Source: Smaragdicoccus niigatensis DSM 44881 = NBRC 103563
GTDB taxonomy: Bacteria; Actinomycetota; Actinomycetes; Mycobacteriales; Mycobacteriaceae
Direction: 5' to 3'
Assembly: GCF_000380645.1 (NCBI RefSeq)
Contig: NZ_AQXZ01000019.1
Coordinates: 558,001-622,000 of the forward strand
Length of the DNA stretch: 64,000 bases
A model generated the notes under the pieces. The model had not been told where the DNA came from and did no database searches. It saw only the letters and a list, made by a program, of their open reading frames with translations. Below, one piece after another: positions 34,455 to 44,586 of this stretch; within the stretch, counting starts at the first letter, position 1; every line of letters begins with the position of its first letter. The position numbers and the translations under genes were made by a program.

Positions 34455-35648
34455 TTAGCGCGGCTGCCGCCGCCGAAGCGCCTTGCGAAGGGTCCGCACC
34501 GTGCGCGCGGCATGTACCCGCTGGGCCTCACATACCTGCGCGAAATCATGTTCGTTCACACCGTGCGCATGATCGCGCGACTTCCGCCAGCGCTCCTCCT
34601 GGTCCTCGTTCCAGCGGATCAAATTGTTGAGCAATCCTGCGTCGTACCCACAGATCGCGGCGGCCACCGAGGCCCGCAACGAGCCTGGGGCCGCGGACTC
34701 GATGTCGAACAGGTCCACCATCACCGGATGGATCTCGGGAGGCGGGTCGTCTGTCGCACTCGAATCAGCGTCCCCCTTCGCGAACACCCGCCCTCCGAGC
34801 CGCTCGGCCAGTTCGGCGTCGCGCGTCGCAACGGTGTCGACCAAGTGAGTCAGGAGAATCTGAAGATGTTCGGCTACGAACGGAGATCCCTGAAGTTCAG
34901 CGCTCGCGACGACCTTGTCGCCATCGAGCGTGAAGGTGACTCCAAGAATTTGGCGATTGAGGTCATTGACCGCACGCAACGCTTCCTCCGGGTCTCGCAC
35001 ACCGAGGACCATCTCCGCGAACAACCGGATCAGTGGCGAACCGCCACGTGTCTGAATGAAGATGACTGCCGAACCCTCGGGATACCGGAAGTCGCCGTCG
35101 AAATCCCGGACCGGGGTGTGCCCGAGCATCGGCCGAAGCGCCTCCTCGATCAACTCATCGAGATGTACCTTTCCGCGGGGAAGGACCGCGTCGACGCTCA
35201 GCCGCGCTTCTGGAAGGTCCGTTGCAGCCCGCCAATCAACGCTGGTGATGAGGAACGAGGGATGCACGACTCCGTACGCACGCCGCAGTGCACTGATGAC
35301 CAGACTCGCGACATGGTCGACGTGGGTCGCCGGGAGGTCGACGGCGTAGTGGTGGGCAACCTTCGATGGCTTGGCGAAGCCGAGTTCGTGAAGCTGGCGC
35401 CGAGCCGTTTTGCTCAGCTTCTGACTCGACGCGAGAATCTTGTTGCTGGCGGCTTCCACGACGATTCGATCACCGTCGCGGCGCATGTGCACGGCTGCGG
35501 CAACACCGTCGAATTCGTCCAGGCCTTCGCGGCGAACGTCAAGCGTGGCCCGCGGTTCGAGCTCATCCAGGGCGTCCGCAAGGGATGCCAGAAAGCGGCG
35601 CCAGGCACTTTCCAGAGCGTCGTCCAGACCCGATCTGCTGTGGCTCAT
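34455..35648 (-). CDS. YbjN/TY-Chap-type peptide-binding chaperone-like protein
   Basis: 397 residues from the ATG at 35648, which has a GGAGA ribosome site (the frame is open to 35675). Two repeats of an alpha/beta T3SS-chaperone-like (YbjN) fold are suggested: about residues 1-130 and 135-290, with FLITSVDWRAATDLPEARLS and AVIFIQTRGGSPLIRLFAEM. Such proteins in actinobacteria are annotated as TY-Chap domain proteins and are thought to bind peptides. No membrane helix. The C-terminus is basic. The assignment is by general pattern and not a diagnostic motif. Confidence 0.7.
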   Translation of the reverse strand: MSHSRSGLDDALESAWRRFLASLADALDELEPRATLDVRREGLDEFDGVAAAVHMRRDGDRIVVEAASNKILASSQKLSKTARRQLHELGFAKPSKVAHHYAVDLPATHVDHVASLVISALRRAYGVVHPSFLITSVDWRAATDLPEARLSVDAVLPRGKVHLDELIEEALRPMLGHTPVRDFDGDFRYPEGSAVIFIQTRGGSPLIRLFAEMVLGVRDPEEALRAVNDLNRQILGVTFTLDGDKVVASAELQGSPFVAEHLQILLTHLVDTVATRDAELAERLGGRVFAKGDADSSATDDPPPEIHPVMVDLFDIESAAPGSLRASVAAAICGYDAGLLNNLIRWNEDQEERWRKSRDHAHGVNEHDFAQVCEAQRVHAARTVRTLRKALRRRQPR

Positions 35649-35731
35649 GAGGTCTCCAACTGCCGGCCACGTCATTGTGGCGGCAAAAATCGTATCGCGG
35701 AGACACCCACAAAAAGGCCCAGAATGGATAA

Positions 35732-35760
35732 GACCCCCTCCGGCAATGCCGGAGGGGGTC
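35732..35760 (-). terminator. Intrinsic terminator after the initiator tRNA
   Basis: A perfect 13-base-pair stem (GACCCCCTCCGGC at 35732-35744, loop AAT, GCCGGAGGGGGTC at 35748-35760). It lies directly downstream of the leftward tRNA, followed by TCTTATCC and later a TTTTT run. It also separates the tRNA from the chaperone-like gene. Confidence 0.85.
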
Positions 35761-35765
35761 TGTAG

Positions 35766-35839
35766 TAGCGGGGACAGGATTCGAACCTGCGACCTCTGGG
35801 TTATGAGCCCAGCGAGCTACCGAGCTGCTCCACCCCGCG
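35766..35839 (-). tRNA. Initiator tRNA-fMet (anticodon CAT)
   Basis: The reverse strand folds as a complete 74-base tRNA beginning CGCGGGG, with anticodon loop CTCATAA and T-loop TTCGAAT. Initiator identity is shown by the three consecutive G-C pairs in the anticodon stem (CTGGG/CCCAG) and the unpaired first position (C1 facing T72). The genomic 3' end reads A-CTA, so CCA is not encoded and must be added enzymatically. Confidence 0.97.
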
Positions 35840-36799
<960 letters not shown>

Positions 36800-36810
36800 C
36801 GAGACGAAGT

Positions 36811-36851
36811 GGGGCCGTTCCGCAGTCTGCGGAACGGCCCCCCTCGTTTTT
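36811..36851. terminator. Terminator between convergent rpf and UPF0182 gene
   Basis: A perfect 14-base-pair stem (GGGGCCGTTCCGCA at 36811-36824, loop GTC, TGCGGAACGGCCCC at 36828-36841) followed by CCTCGTTTTT. It ends rpf transcription and, being symmetric and five bases from the convergent stop at 36857, may serve both directions. Confidence 0.9.
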
Positions 36852-36856
36852 ACGGA

Positions 36857-39790
36857 CTAGCCCCCGAGAGCCTCGTACGCCTTGATCGCCTTATCCAGAC
36901 GATCGAACGCCGCACCAAGCTGCCCGAGATCACCGCTGGTTTGCGCCGTGCGGACGGCCTCGAGCGAAGCGTCGATCTCCTTCACCGCGGCATCACGTGC
37001 CGGGTTGGACGCTCCACCCTGCTGGTTCGGCGGGTTCGGCTGGTTGGGCTGCGCCGGAGGCGTTCCCCCACCCTGGTCGGCCGTCGCGGCCTCGCTCGCG
37101 ATCCGATCGCCGAACACCTGAGTGAGCGCTTCCTCCAAGGTCGGCGCGTATCCGACCCGGACGACTCCGCCCGCACTCGATGGCAAGCGATAACTCACCA
37201 GGACTCGAGACAGCTGCGGGAACGACGTCGTCGTGTTCTTGCGCTCGGTGTACAGCGGCTCGACGTACAGCACGCCACCGTCGGCGAACGGATACGTCAG
37301 CAGGTTGCCGTACTTGATGGCGTTCGAACCCTGCAACAGCGTGAGCCCGTTGGCGACCCGGTCGGTCGTGGTCATCGAACTCTGCATCTGTTGCGGACCC
37401 TGTGTTTGCGAGTCCGTCGGCAGTTGCAAGACCGTCAGCTTGCCGTACGTGGCCGGATCGCTGCTGGCCATGATGTACGCCGACAGGTACGGACGGTTGA
37501 AGCCGACCATTGCGCTGGTGAGGTTGAAGACCGGCTTGCCGCTCTTCTGATCACCCATCAGGACGTAATACGGCGGCTGCGGGCCGGCGTCACCGCCATC
37601 GACCGTCGGGTCGTCCGGAACCGACCAGAAGGCGTTGTTGGTGAAGAACTCACGCGGGTCGTCCACGTGGTAGCGCGTGAGCATCTCGCGCTGGACCTTG
37701 AACAGATCCTCCGGGTAGCGGAAGTGGTCCCGCAGTTCCTTCGAGATCGCGCTCTGCGGCTTGACCGTTCCCGGGAAGACGCCCATCCAAGCCTTGAGTA
37801 CCGGGTCCTTGTCGTCGACCTGGTACAGCGTGATGGTGCCGTCGTACGCATCGACGGTCGCCTTCACCGAGTTTCGGATGTACGAGACTTCCTTCTGCGG
37901 GAGCGCTCGACCGGTCGTCTGGTCGATGCTGTCGTTCACCGAATCCTGCAGCGCGGTCTTCTGCGCATACGGGTAGTTCGCCAGCGTCGTGTATGCATCG
38001 ACGATCCAGACGATCCGTCCGCCGACGACCGCCGGGTAGGCGTCGCCATCGGTGGTCAGCCAGGGCGCAACCTCGGTGACGCGGTCCCGCGGGTCGCGGT
38101 TGAAGATGAGCTTCGAGTTGTCGTTGAGCCCACCGAGGATGATCTTGCCCTCCATGTACTTCGCAGCGAAGGCCAAGCGGTTGAACCAGTTTCCGACTGG
38201 AACGCCGCCCTTGCCGTCGTAGGTGTACTGGGTGGTGTCGGTGTCGTACTCGCGCGGTGCCTCGCCCTTTGCGGCGCCGACGATCGCGTAGTCCGGGTCC
38301 TCCTGGGAGATGAGCTCGCCGTAGTAGATACGCGGCTGCGTCACCTTGATGAGCTGATTCGCCTTCTGCGACGCGAGGTCGCTCACCTGGTACCGCGGAT
38401 ATCCACTGTTGCTGGTGTCAGCCGAGTCGCCCGGGGCCGCATTGACCTTGTTGGCCTGCGCAACCACGAAGCCGTCGCCGTGGGTGTACACGGTGTGCCG
38501 GTTGATCCAGTCGCGCTGGTTGCCCTGGAAGTTGCCGGGAGCCAACTCACGCGCGGCGACGATGTAGTCCTGCATCTTGCCACTGATCGTGTACCGGTCG
38601 ATGTCGAGCGACGGTTTGAAGCCGTAGATGTTCTTGAGGTTGATTTGCTGGTTGAACGTCGGTCCGAGCACGTTCGGGTCGAGCAGACGCGCGTATTCGA
38701 TCGTCGTGCGGTCGGCGGGCACGTCGGCCGGGTCCTTGGTCCCCTCGCCGCTGTACGGCTCGTACACGACGTTGGTGATGCCGTACGCCTGTCGCGTCGC
38801 CGCGATGTTGCGCTGGATGTATTCGGCTTCCTTCTGGGCAGCCTGCGGGCGCACCGAGAACTGTTCGATCGCCAGCGGCCACACCGCACCGATGAGGATC
38901 GACGAGAAGACCAGCAACGCGGTCGCCAGCGCGGGAATCCGTAGGTCGCGCAGGAAGATTCCACCGAAGAACGCGATCGCGCACACGAGCGCGATCGACA
39001 GCAGGATCAGCTTCGCCGGCAGAACCGCGTTGATGTCGGTGAAGCCAGCACCGGTGAACGTGGGTTCCTTGCGCGAGCTCGACAGCAACGAGTACCGGTC
39101 GAACCAGTACGCAACCGCCTTGAGCAGCACGAACGTTCCTGCCAGCACCGCGAGTTGGACGCGCGCCGACCGCGTGAGGGCGCCGTCGCGACCAGACAGG
39201 CGCAGGCCACCGAAGATGTAGTGCGTCACCAGATTGGCGATGAACGCCAGCACGATCGCGGTGAACAGCCAGCCCAGCAGCATGTGGTAGAAGGGCAGGT
39301 CAAAGGCATAGAAGCCGACGTCGAGGCCGAATTGCGGGTCGTCGATGTTGAAGTCGCCGCCGTGCAGGAACAGCTGCACCGTCGTCCAGTTGGTCTGCGC
39401 GATGAGACCACACAGCAGACCCACCACGATCGGCAGCGTCACGCCGAAGCTTCGAAGGCGGCTGACGACCGTCGCGCGGTACCGCGCCAGCGGGTCGTTC
39501 GGGCCTGCAACCGGCACGAACACCGGGCGGGTGCGGTACGCCATCACCAGCGCGGCGAAGAGCGTGCCACCCACGAGCAGCGCGACGACGACACCCACGA
39601 GGATGCGCGTAAGCAGCATCTTGACGTAGACGCTGCGGTAGCCCGTTTCCCCGAACCACAACCAGTTCGTGTAGGCGTCGACGAGCCGGGGCCCGAACAT
39701 CAACAGCAATGCCACGACGGCCAGCGAAATGGCGATTATTCGACTCCGCCGGGAAATCGTTGGCAGCCCGGACGACGCCCGATTGGCCAC
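36857..39790 (-). CDS. UPF0182 large membrane protein
   Basis: 977 residues from a GTG at 39790 with a GGAGAG ribosome site seven bases upstream. About seven hydrophobic helices lie in residues 15-320 and a large extracytoplasmic region fills most of the rest, ending in a Pro/Gln-rich linker and a short helical tail (KEIDASLEAVRTAQ). Patterns such as NWLWFGETGYRSVY and DPREFFTNNAFW match the UPF0182 family (Rv3193c in M. tuberculosis). Function unknown. It is convergent with rpf and divergent from the PPA1309-like gene, the order I recall in mycobacteria. Confidence 0.92.
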   Translation of the reverse strand: MANRASSGLPTISRRSRIIAISLAVVALLLMFGPRLVDAYTNWLWFGETGYRSVYVKMLLTRILVGVVVALLVGGTLFAALVMAYRTRPVFVPVAGPNDPLARYRATVVSRLRSFGVTLPIVVGLLCGLIAQTNWTTVQLFLHGGDFNIDDPQFGLDVGFYAFDLPFYHMLLGWLFTAIVLAFIANLVTHYIFGGLRLSGRDGALTRSARVQLAVLAGTFVLLKAVAYWFDRYSLLSSSRKEPTFTGAGFTDINAVLPAKLILLSIALVCAIAFFGGIFLRDLRIPALATALLVFSSILIGAVWPLAIEQFSVRPQAAQKEAEYIQRNIAATRQAYGITNVVYEPYSGEGTKDPADVPADRTTIEYARLLDPNVLGPTFNQQINLKNIYGFKPSLDIDRYTISGKMQDYIVAARELAPGNFQGNQRDWINRHTVYTHGDGFVVAQANKVNAAPGDSADTSNSGYPRYQVSDLASQKANQLIKVTQPRIYYGELISQEDPDYAIVGAAKGEAPREYDTDTTQYTYDGKGGVPVGNWFNRLAFAAKYMEGKIILGGLNDNSKLIFNRDPRDRVTEVAPWLTTDGDAYPAVVGGRIVWIVDAYTTLANYPYAQKTALQDSVNDSIDQTTGRALPQKEVSYIRNSVKATVDAYDGTITLYQVDDKDPVLKAWMGVFPGTVKPQSAISKELRDHFRYPEDLFKVQREMLTRYHVDDPREFFTNNAFWSVPDDPTVDGGDAGPQPPYYVLMGDQKSGKPVFNLTSAMVGFNRPYLSAYIMASSDPATYGKLTVLQLPTDSQTQGPQQMQSSMTTTDRVANGLTLLQGSNAIKYGNLLTYPFADGGVLYVEPLYTERKNTTTSFPQLSRVLVSYRLPSSAGGVVRVGYAPTLEEALTQVFGDRIASEAATADQGGGTPPAQPNQPNPPNQQGGASNPARDAAVKEIDASLEAVRTAQTSGDLGQLGAAFDRLDKAIKAYEALGG

Positions 39791-39898
39791 GTGACACTCT
39801 CCAAACATGTTAGGGGGTGTGATCTGCCGCCCACTCTACGTAAACGAACGCCCGGTTTGGCCAGTAAGAATCTCGAAGAACGATCTTGGGATGGGAGT

Positions 39899-40450
39899 AT
39901 GTCCCGCATGGCAGGTACACCCACCCAGTCCGACCTCGGGCGCGCCATCCGCGACATCGCCGACCACCTCGGCGACATCGCGGAGGCGAACGCCCGGCCA
40001 GGACTGTTTGCGCTGGTCGAAACGAACGCGCTCATCCAACAAGACCCCTCGCTGGCCGACCAGCTCAGCGACGGTTCAGTCCTCACTGCGATCGAGCAGG
40101 AATTCCGCGCCGACGACGTCGAGGAGATGCTCGCGACCACCTCGTGGCCGCCGACGGTGGCCGGGTGTGTCCTCGTTCAGCCGATCGTCGTGCTGCCACC
40201 GCAAGCCGAACAGGATCTCGACTCCGCGTTCGAACCGCTGCTCGCCGACCCGACCGCCGCGGACGAAGCGGCCCGGACTTTGGCGACGTCCCATCCCGAA
40301 CATCAGCGTGCACGTCTGCACGTCGGCGTCCTGCGCGGCGGAGTTTCAGTCGCGCTGCTGGAAATCACGATCGACGGGGTGCGGGAATTCCGCATTCACC
40401 CAAGTCTTGCGACGAATCTCATAGAGGCACTTTTCCGCACCCTCGATTAG
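39899..40450 (+). CDS. PPA1309-family conserved protein
   Basis: 183 residues from the ATG at 39899, preceded by a GGGATGGGAG purine-rich site; the upstream part of the open frame lies opposite the UPF0182 gene and is ignored. It is a soluble protein with an alpha N-terminus and the stretch VLVQPIVVLPPQAE. It resembles the PPA1309 family found next to UPF0182 and the Lon-like protease in actinobacteria. Function unknown. Its stop codon overlaps that of the convergent protease gene by three bases. Confidence 0.8.
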   Translation: MSRMAGTPTQSDLGRAIRDIADHLGDIAEANARPGLFALVETNALIQQDPSLADQLSDGSVLTAIEQEFRADDVEEMLATTSWPPTVAGCVLVQPIVVLPPQAEQDLDSAFEPLLADPTAADEAARTLATSHPEHQRARLHVGVLRGGVSVALLEITIDGVREFRIHPSLATNLIEALFRTLD

Positions 40451-41490
40451 CAGGCGGGGAGGTTCTTTCCGCCCGAGCTGAGGGACTTGAGAGAGTCCAC
40501 GGCATCGGCAAGTCGCGTCACCTTGACGAGCTTGAGTCCGTCCGGCGCAGTCGCGTTGGCTTCCTTGCAGTTCTCGGCCGGGACGAGGAAGTACTGCGCG
40601 CCCGCATCCTTCGCAGCTTCCATCTTGTAGCGGATTCCACCGATCGGTCCGACGGTGCCGACCGAGTCGATCGTGCCGGTTCCGGCGATGAACTTGCCGT
40701 CGTTGAGTGGTCCCGGCGTCAGCTTGTCGATGACCGCGAGGGTGAACATCAGACCTGCCGAGGGACCGCCGATATCGGCAAGATTGAACGTGATCGTGAA
40801 CGGAACGTCGGCGTCCTCTGAGAGACCGATGCCGAGGTATCCGCGTGTCTTGTCGTCCGGTCGCTTTCCGACAACGACCTCGACCTTGGTGTCCACGCCG
40901 TTGCGCTTAACCGTCAGCGGGAGTGTCGAGCCGGGCTTGTGGGAGCCGATGATCTCGGTGGCCGCATGCGACGAATCAATCGTTTGACCAGCGATTTCGA
41001 CAATCTTGTCGCCCTGCTCGAGCTTGCCGGCAGACGGGCCGTCGGTCGCCACCTCGCCGACCGACACCTGGATCGAATAGCCGAGGTAGCGCGCCGCGGC
41101 GAGCTCGGCCGAGTTCTCCGACTTCTTGAACTCCGCCTGATTGCTCTTGTCGATCTGGTCCTTGGACTGCCCGGGCGGATAGACCTCAGAGCGCGGGACG
41201 ACGCCCGAACTGCCGTCGAGCCAGTACGCAAGCGCCTCGAAGATCGAGAGTTTCGAACGCACCGAAACGGTCGTCATGTTGAGGTTGCCGGGCGGATTCG
41301 GATCGACGACGGCACCCTCGATGTCGACGACGGGCTTCTCGACGTCCTTTTTTATTTCGACCTTGCCGAGGGTGTTGTACGTGGGCCCAGGTTGGAGGGC
41401 CACATACGGGACGGAAACCTCAGATCCCAGGAAACCCAGGGCAGCAATCGGCACCACTGCTGCAAGCATCGTCGCGATCCGTACGTTCAT
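40447..41490 (-). CDS. PDZ/S16 Lon-like secreted protease (YlbL family)
   Basis: 347 residues. An N-terminal helix (about 5-25) anchors the protein; a PDZ domain spans about residues 125-215 (GYSIQVSVGEVATDGPSAG, GDKIVEIAGQTI), and a Lon S16 protease domain follows with the catalytic Ser in GGPSAGLMF (near 246) and a Lys in GGIRYKMEAA (near 289). It lacks the AAA+ module of Lon, so it is an ATP-independent envelope protease. It corresponds to Rv3194c. The start could be the GTG three bases earlier. It is divergent from the Zincin_2 gene. Confidence 0.93.
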   Translation of the reverse strand: MNVRIATMLAAVVPIAALGFLGSEVSVPYVALQPGPTYNTLGKVEIKKDVEKPVVDIEGAVVDPNPPGNLNMTTVSVRSKLSIFEALAYWLDGSSGVVPRSEVYPPGQSKDQIDKSNQAEFKKSENSAELAAARYLGYSIQVSVGEVATDGPSAGKLEQGDKIVEIAGQTIDSSHAATEIIGSHKPGSTLPLTVKRNGVDTKVEVVVGKRPDDKTRGYLGIGLSEDADVPFTITFNLADIGGPSAGLMFTLAVIDKLTPGPLNDGKFIAGTGTIDSVGTVGPIGGIRYKMEAAKDAGAQYFLVPAENCKEANATAPDGLKLVKVTRLADAVDSLKSLSSGGKNLPAC

Positions 41491-41587
41491 CACCGCCAGC
41501 GTAAAGCAGGTTCGCTCGGACCGGACTTTCGCCTACGGCGTAGTCTGGCCGGTCCCAACTCCGGAGCCTCCCGGTACGGTTGAATCT

Positions 41588-42937
41588 ATGAGCGATTTCG
41601 GTTTCGGCTTCGGTAACTCGCCGGAAGACTCCGACCCCGACCGCAAGCGCGGTCCGGAGGGTCAGGGCAACCCCTTCGGTTTCGGCGGCCCCGGCCAGGG
41701 CGGTGGCTTCGACGCCAACGCGCTCGGTCAGATGCTTCAACAGTTCGGCCAGATGCTCACGAACATGGGCCAGGCGACGACAGGGTCGGGGTCCAACTCC
41801 CCCATCAACTACGACCTTGCCAAGCAGCTGGCTCACCAGTTCGTCGGATCGACCCCGTCGATCTCCGCTGGTGCGTCGTCCGCCGCCTCTGATTCGGTTC
41901 ACCTGGCGGAACTGTGGCTCGACGAGGCCACGACTTTCCCGGCCGGCGCCACCCGCACCGTCGCGTGGAGCCCGAGTGAGTGGATCGACGGCACGATCGA
42001 CACCTGGAAGCGTCTCTGCGACCCGGTGGCCGCACAGATCAACGGCATGTGGACGCAGAACCTCCCGGCAGAGGCACAGCAGTTCGCCGGTCCCGTCATT
42101 GGGATCATCGGCCAGATGGGCGGCATGGCCTTCGGCTCGCAGCTCGGCCAAGCGCTGGCGCAGCTGTCGAAAGAGATCCTGACCTCGACTGACATCGGAC
42201 TCCCCCTCGGACCGACGGGCGTCGCCGCTGTCCTGCCGGGTGCGATCTCGCAGTTCGCCAAGGACATCGAGCAGCCCGAGCGCGAAGTGTTCGTCTTCAT
42301 CGCCGCTCGCGAAGCAGCGCACCAGCGACTGTTCCACCACGTTCCGTGGTTGCGCCAGCGCGTGCTCGCGACCGTCGAGGAATTCGCCCGCGGCATCAAG
42401 GTCGACACCTCGGCCATCGAGGAACTCGCGTCGGGAATCGACCCGATGACGATGTTCAGCGACCCGTCGAAGCTCGAAGAGATCCTGTCGAAGGGCGCTT
42501 TCGAACCGCAGACGACGCCCGAGCAGAAGGCGACACTCGAGCGCCTCGAAACCCTCCTCGCGCTCATCGAGGGCTGGGTCGACACCGTGGTGAAGCAGGG
42601 TCTTGGCGAGCGACTTCCCGGCGTGGGCGCGATGTCGGAGACGCTGCGTCGCCGCCGCGCCGCCGGTGGTCCGGCCGAGCAGACGTTCGCGACGCTCGTC
42701 GGCCTCGAACTTCGCCCGCGCAAGCTGCGTGAGGCAGCCGCGCTGTGGCAGCAACTCACCGACCAGCGCGGGATCGAAGTTCGGGATGCCGTGTGGGCGC
42801 ACCCGGACCTCATGCCCGACGCGCGCGATCTCGACGACCCGACCGCGTTCGTCGCACACACCGGCGTCGCGAGCTCGGATTTCGACGAGGCTCTCCGGAA
42901 GCTGAACGAAGAGGAGCCCGGCGAGGAGCCGCAGTAG
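41588..42937 (+). CDS. Zincin_2/DUF2342 family protein (Rv3195-like)
   Basis: 449 residues from the ATG at 41588 (MSDFGFGFGN). A Gly/Gln-rich N-terminus is followed by an alpha-helical body. The family is annotated as zinc-dependent metalloprotease or coenzyme F420 biosynthesis associated. The expected HExxH is not intact: the region reads AAREAAHQRLFHHVPWL, so only the Glu and second His are present. I therefore regard protease activity as unproven. It lies in the position of Rv3195, divergent from the Lon-like protease. No signal peptide; the N-terminus is unusually rich in Phe-Gly pairs. Confidence 0.85.
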   Translation: MSDFGFGFGNSPEDSDPDRKRGPEGQGNPFGFGGPGQGGGFDANALGQMLQQFGQMLTNMGQATTGSGSNSPINYDLAKQLAHQFVGSTPSISAGASSAASDSVHLAELWLDEATTFPAGATRTVAWSPSEWIDGTIDTWKRLCDPVAAQINGMWTQNLPAEAQQFAGPVIGIIGQMGGMAFGSQLGQALAQLSKEILTSTDIGLPLGPTGVAAVLPGAISQFAKDIEQPEREVFVFIAAREAAHQRLFHHVPWLRQRVLATVEEFARGIKVDTSAIEELASGIDPMTMFSDPSKLEEILSKGAFEPQTTPEQKATLERLETLLALIEGWVDTVVKQGLGERLPGVGAMSETLRRRRAAGGPAEQTFATLVGLELRPRKLREAAALWQQLTDQRGIEVRDAVWAHPDLMPDARDLDDPTAFVAHTGVASSDFDEALRKLNEEEPGEEPQ

Positions 42938-42953
42938 CGGCAGTGTCAGGACA

Positions 42954-43853
42954 CTAAAGCTGGAGCTGCGTCGTTTCGTCGAACTCGATGGTGTCCTGCG
43001 TGCCCTTCACGTTGAGCGTGTAGGTGCCGCTAGGCACATTGTCGAGCACGAAGACCGCGTAACTGGACCCTGTCTTACCGCCCGGACCGGGCTGTTCATA
43101 CACGGCTGGACTTCGATCGTCCATGTGCACTTGCTGCCCGTTGGGATCGGTCAGGGTCCACGCACTCCCCTGATAGAAGATGTCACCGCACGATTCCGCG
43201 CACGAGAACGTGAACTCGATCCAGAGTTCGTGCTTGCCCTTCTCGCCCGGCGCGTAGCTGGGCCAGAGGTAGGCGCTCGCCAGCTGCAGCGTTGGGCCTG
43301 ACCCGATCGTCTGTCCGACGGAAATTCCGCGCGGTTCCTCGGTCACCACAGTGCCGTTGGGCCCAAACGGAATCCGGGTCTGGTTGGTCGCGGTGTCGCC
43401 GTAGACGAGCACCATCGTGTCAAGCAGTTGATCGAGGTTGGCGAACTGTTCCTGCACCGTGATCTCACGCTTCGCGGTGCCCTGTCCGATGGCCAACCCC
43501 GGGATCTTGGGACTCGTGAACTCGAGGTCCGAGGAGTCGTCCTTCCACTCGAGATGACCGACGCGCCCCGTGTCATTGTCGGTGCCGTCGAAGCCGGGTC
43601 GATGCGCCGCGTTGATCAGGTTCCGATAGGTCAGGGCGATGTCGATCTGCACCTGCGAGTCCTGGAGGGACTTCGCAGTCACCTTGTCGACGGTGATCTC
43701 AAAGCCGTCGTACCAGGCCTTCTTGCCGACCGCGCGCTCCACGGGCTGGGTGGAGCCCGCGGACGTCTGTCCCACGGCATTTCCGCTGGTGCTGTTGCCG
43801 CAGGCGGCGACCAGCAAGGCCACCGCGCTCAACAACACGAAAACGTGTTTCAT
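42954..43853 (-). CDS. Secreted lipoprotein with Ig-like (DUF4352-like) fold
   Basis: 299 residues from the ATG at 43853, which has an AAGGGA ribosome site. The signal peptide ends in the lipobox LLVAAC with Cys18. The mature protein is beta-rich; AWYDGFEITVDKVTAK followed by DIALTYRNLINAAH resembles telokin-like DUF4352 domains, which are extracellular and of unknown role. A pair of Cys (CAESC) sits near residue 223. It converges with the Zincin_2 gene with 16 bases between stops. Function unknown. Confidence 0.8.
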   Translation of the reverse strand: MKHVFVLLSAVALLVAACGNSTSGNAVGQTSAGSTQPVERAVGKKAWYDGFEITVDKVTAKSLQDSQVQIDIALTYRNLINAAHRPGFDGTDNDTGRVGHLEWKDDSSDLEFTSPKIPGLAIGQGTAKREITVQEQFANLDQLLDTMVLVYGDTATNQTRIPFGPNGTVVTEEPRGISVGQTIGSGPTLQLASAYLWPSYAPGEKGKHELWIEFTFSCAESCGDIFYQGSAWTLTDPNGQQVHMDDRSPAVYEQPGPGGKTGSSYAVFVLDNVPSGTYTLNVKGTQDTIEFDETTQLQL

Positions 43854-43990
43854 GGTGAATCCCTTGGAGTACACCCGGATCGGCCGAATCCGGGCAGAAA
43901 GGTGAGCAGAGTCCAACCCCACGGTGCCTATTTCCTCCCAAAACGCGGGCCTACGTTCAGATAACCAACACTCGAGGACTTGAGGGAACG

Positions 43991-44527
43991 ATGTCGCTAC
44001 AACAATTTCGCTGGAAGCTGTTTCTGATCCTGGGCGGCGGCTTCGGCGTCTTCACCGGTGCGCTCACCGCATTCCAGGACGACGTCGCCGCAGGTATCGG
44101 GCGCGGGATCATTGGTGGCCTCTTTTTCGGTGTCATCATGACGCTCTTCCTGTCACGGCGCCAGGCGTCCGCGATCAAGAAGGCCGGCTGGACCGACGAC
44201 AAGGTATTCAATGTCGTTCAGGACGGCGCGGTAGACCTACCAATGCCGCCCGACGAGGCATTTGGCCAAGTCGAGCACGCAGTACTCCAACTTCCATCGC
44301 GGATCGTCACCGCGAACCCGGAGGCCGGCGAGATCACTGCACGAGTTCCGATGTCCTGGAACAGCTGGGGCGAAGTCCTGCAGGTACGAATCGAATCAAC
44401 GCCTGCCGGATCAATCGCACGAATTTCCAGCCGTCCGCGGATGCGCCTCACGGTTGCCGACTTCGGAAAGAACCGCACGAACGTCGAGCGCATTGCTGCC
44501 GCGCTGCTGTCCGGTTCACCGGCCTGA
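43991..44527 (+). CDS. Two-helix membrane protein of unknown function
   Basis: 178 residues from an ATG with a GAGGGA ribosome site. Two hydrophobic helices (about residues 8-27 and 35-54) are followed by a soluble alpha/beta domain with no motif I recognise (PPDEAFGQVEHAVLQLPSR, ending FGKNRTNVERIAAALL). The soluble part, with its repeated short strands, looks like a small sensor or regulatory domain. It precedes the ThiF-like gene by 59 bases on the same strand. Confidence 0.75.
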   Translation: MSLQQFRWKLFLILGGGFGVFTGALTAFQDDVAAGIGRGIIGGLFFGVIMTLFLSRRQASAIKKAGWTDDKVFNVVQDGAVDLPMPPDEAFGQVEHAVLQLPSRIVTANPEAGEITARVPMSWNSWGEVLQVRIESTPAGSIARISSRPRMRLTVADFGKNRTNVERIAAALLSGSPA

Positions 44528-44586
44528 ACCGGCGGCCTGTGGATAGAGAAATCCACGGTCCGCGTTTTCTGGCAATACTCGAGTCC

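Noticed and set aside
36809-38944. Plus-strand 711-codon open frame opposite UPF0182
   Set aside because: Antisense shadow of a conserved gene in high-GC DNA; Arg/Val-rich with no motif.
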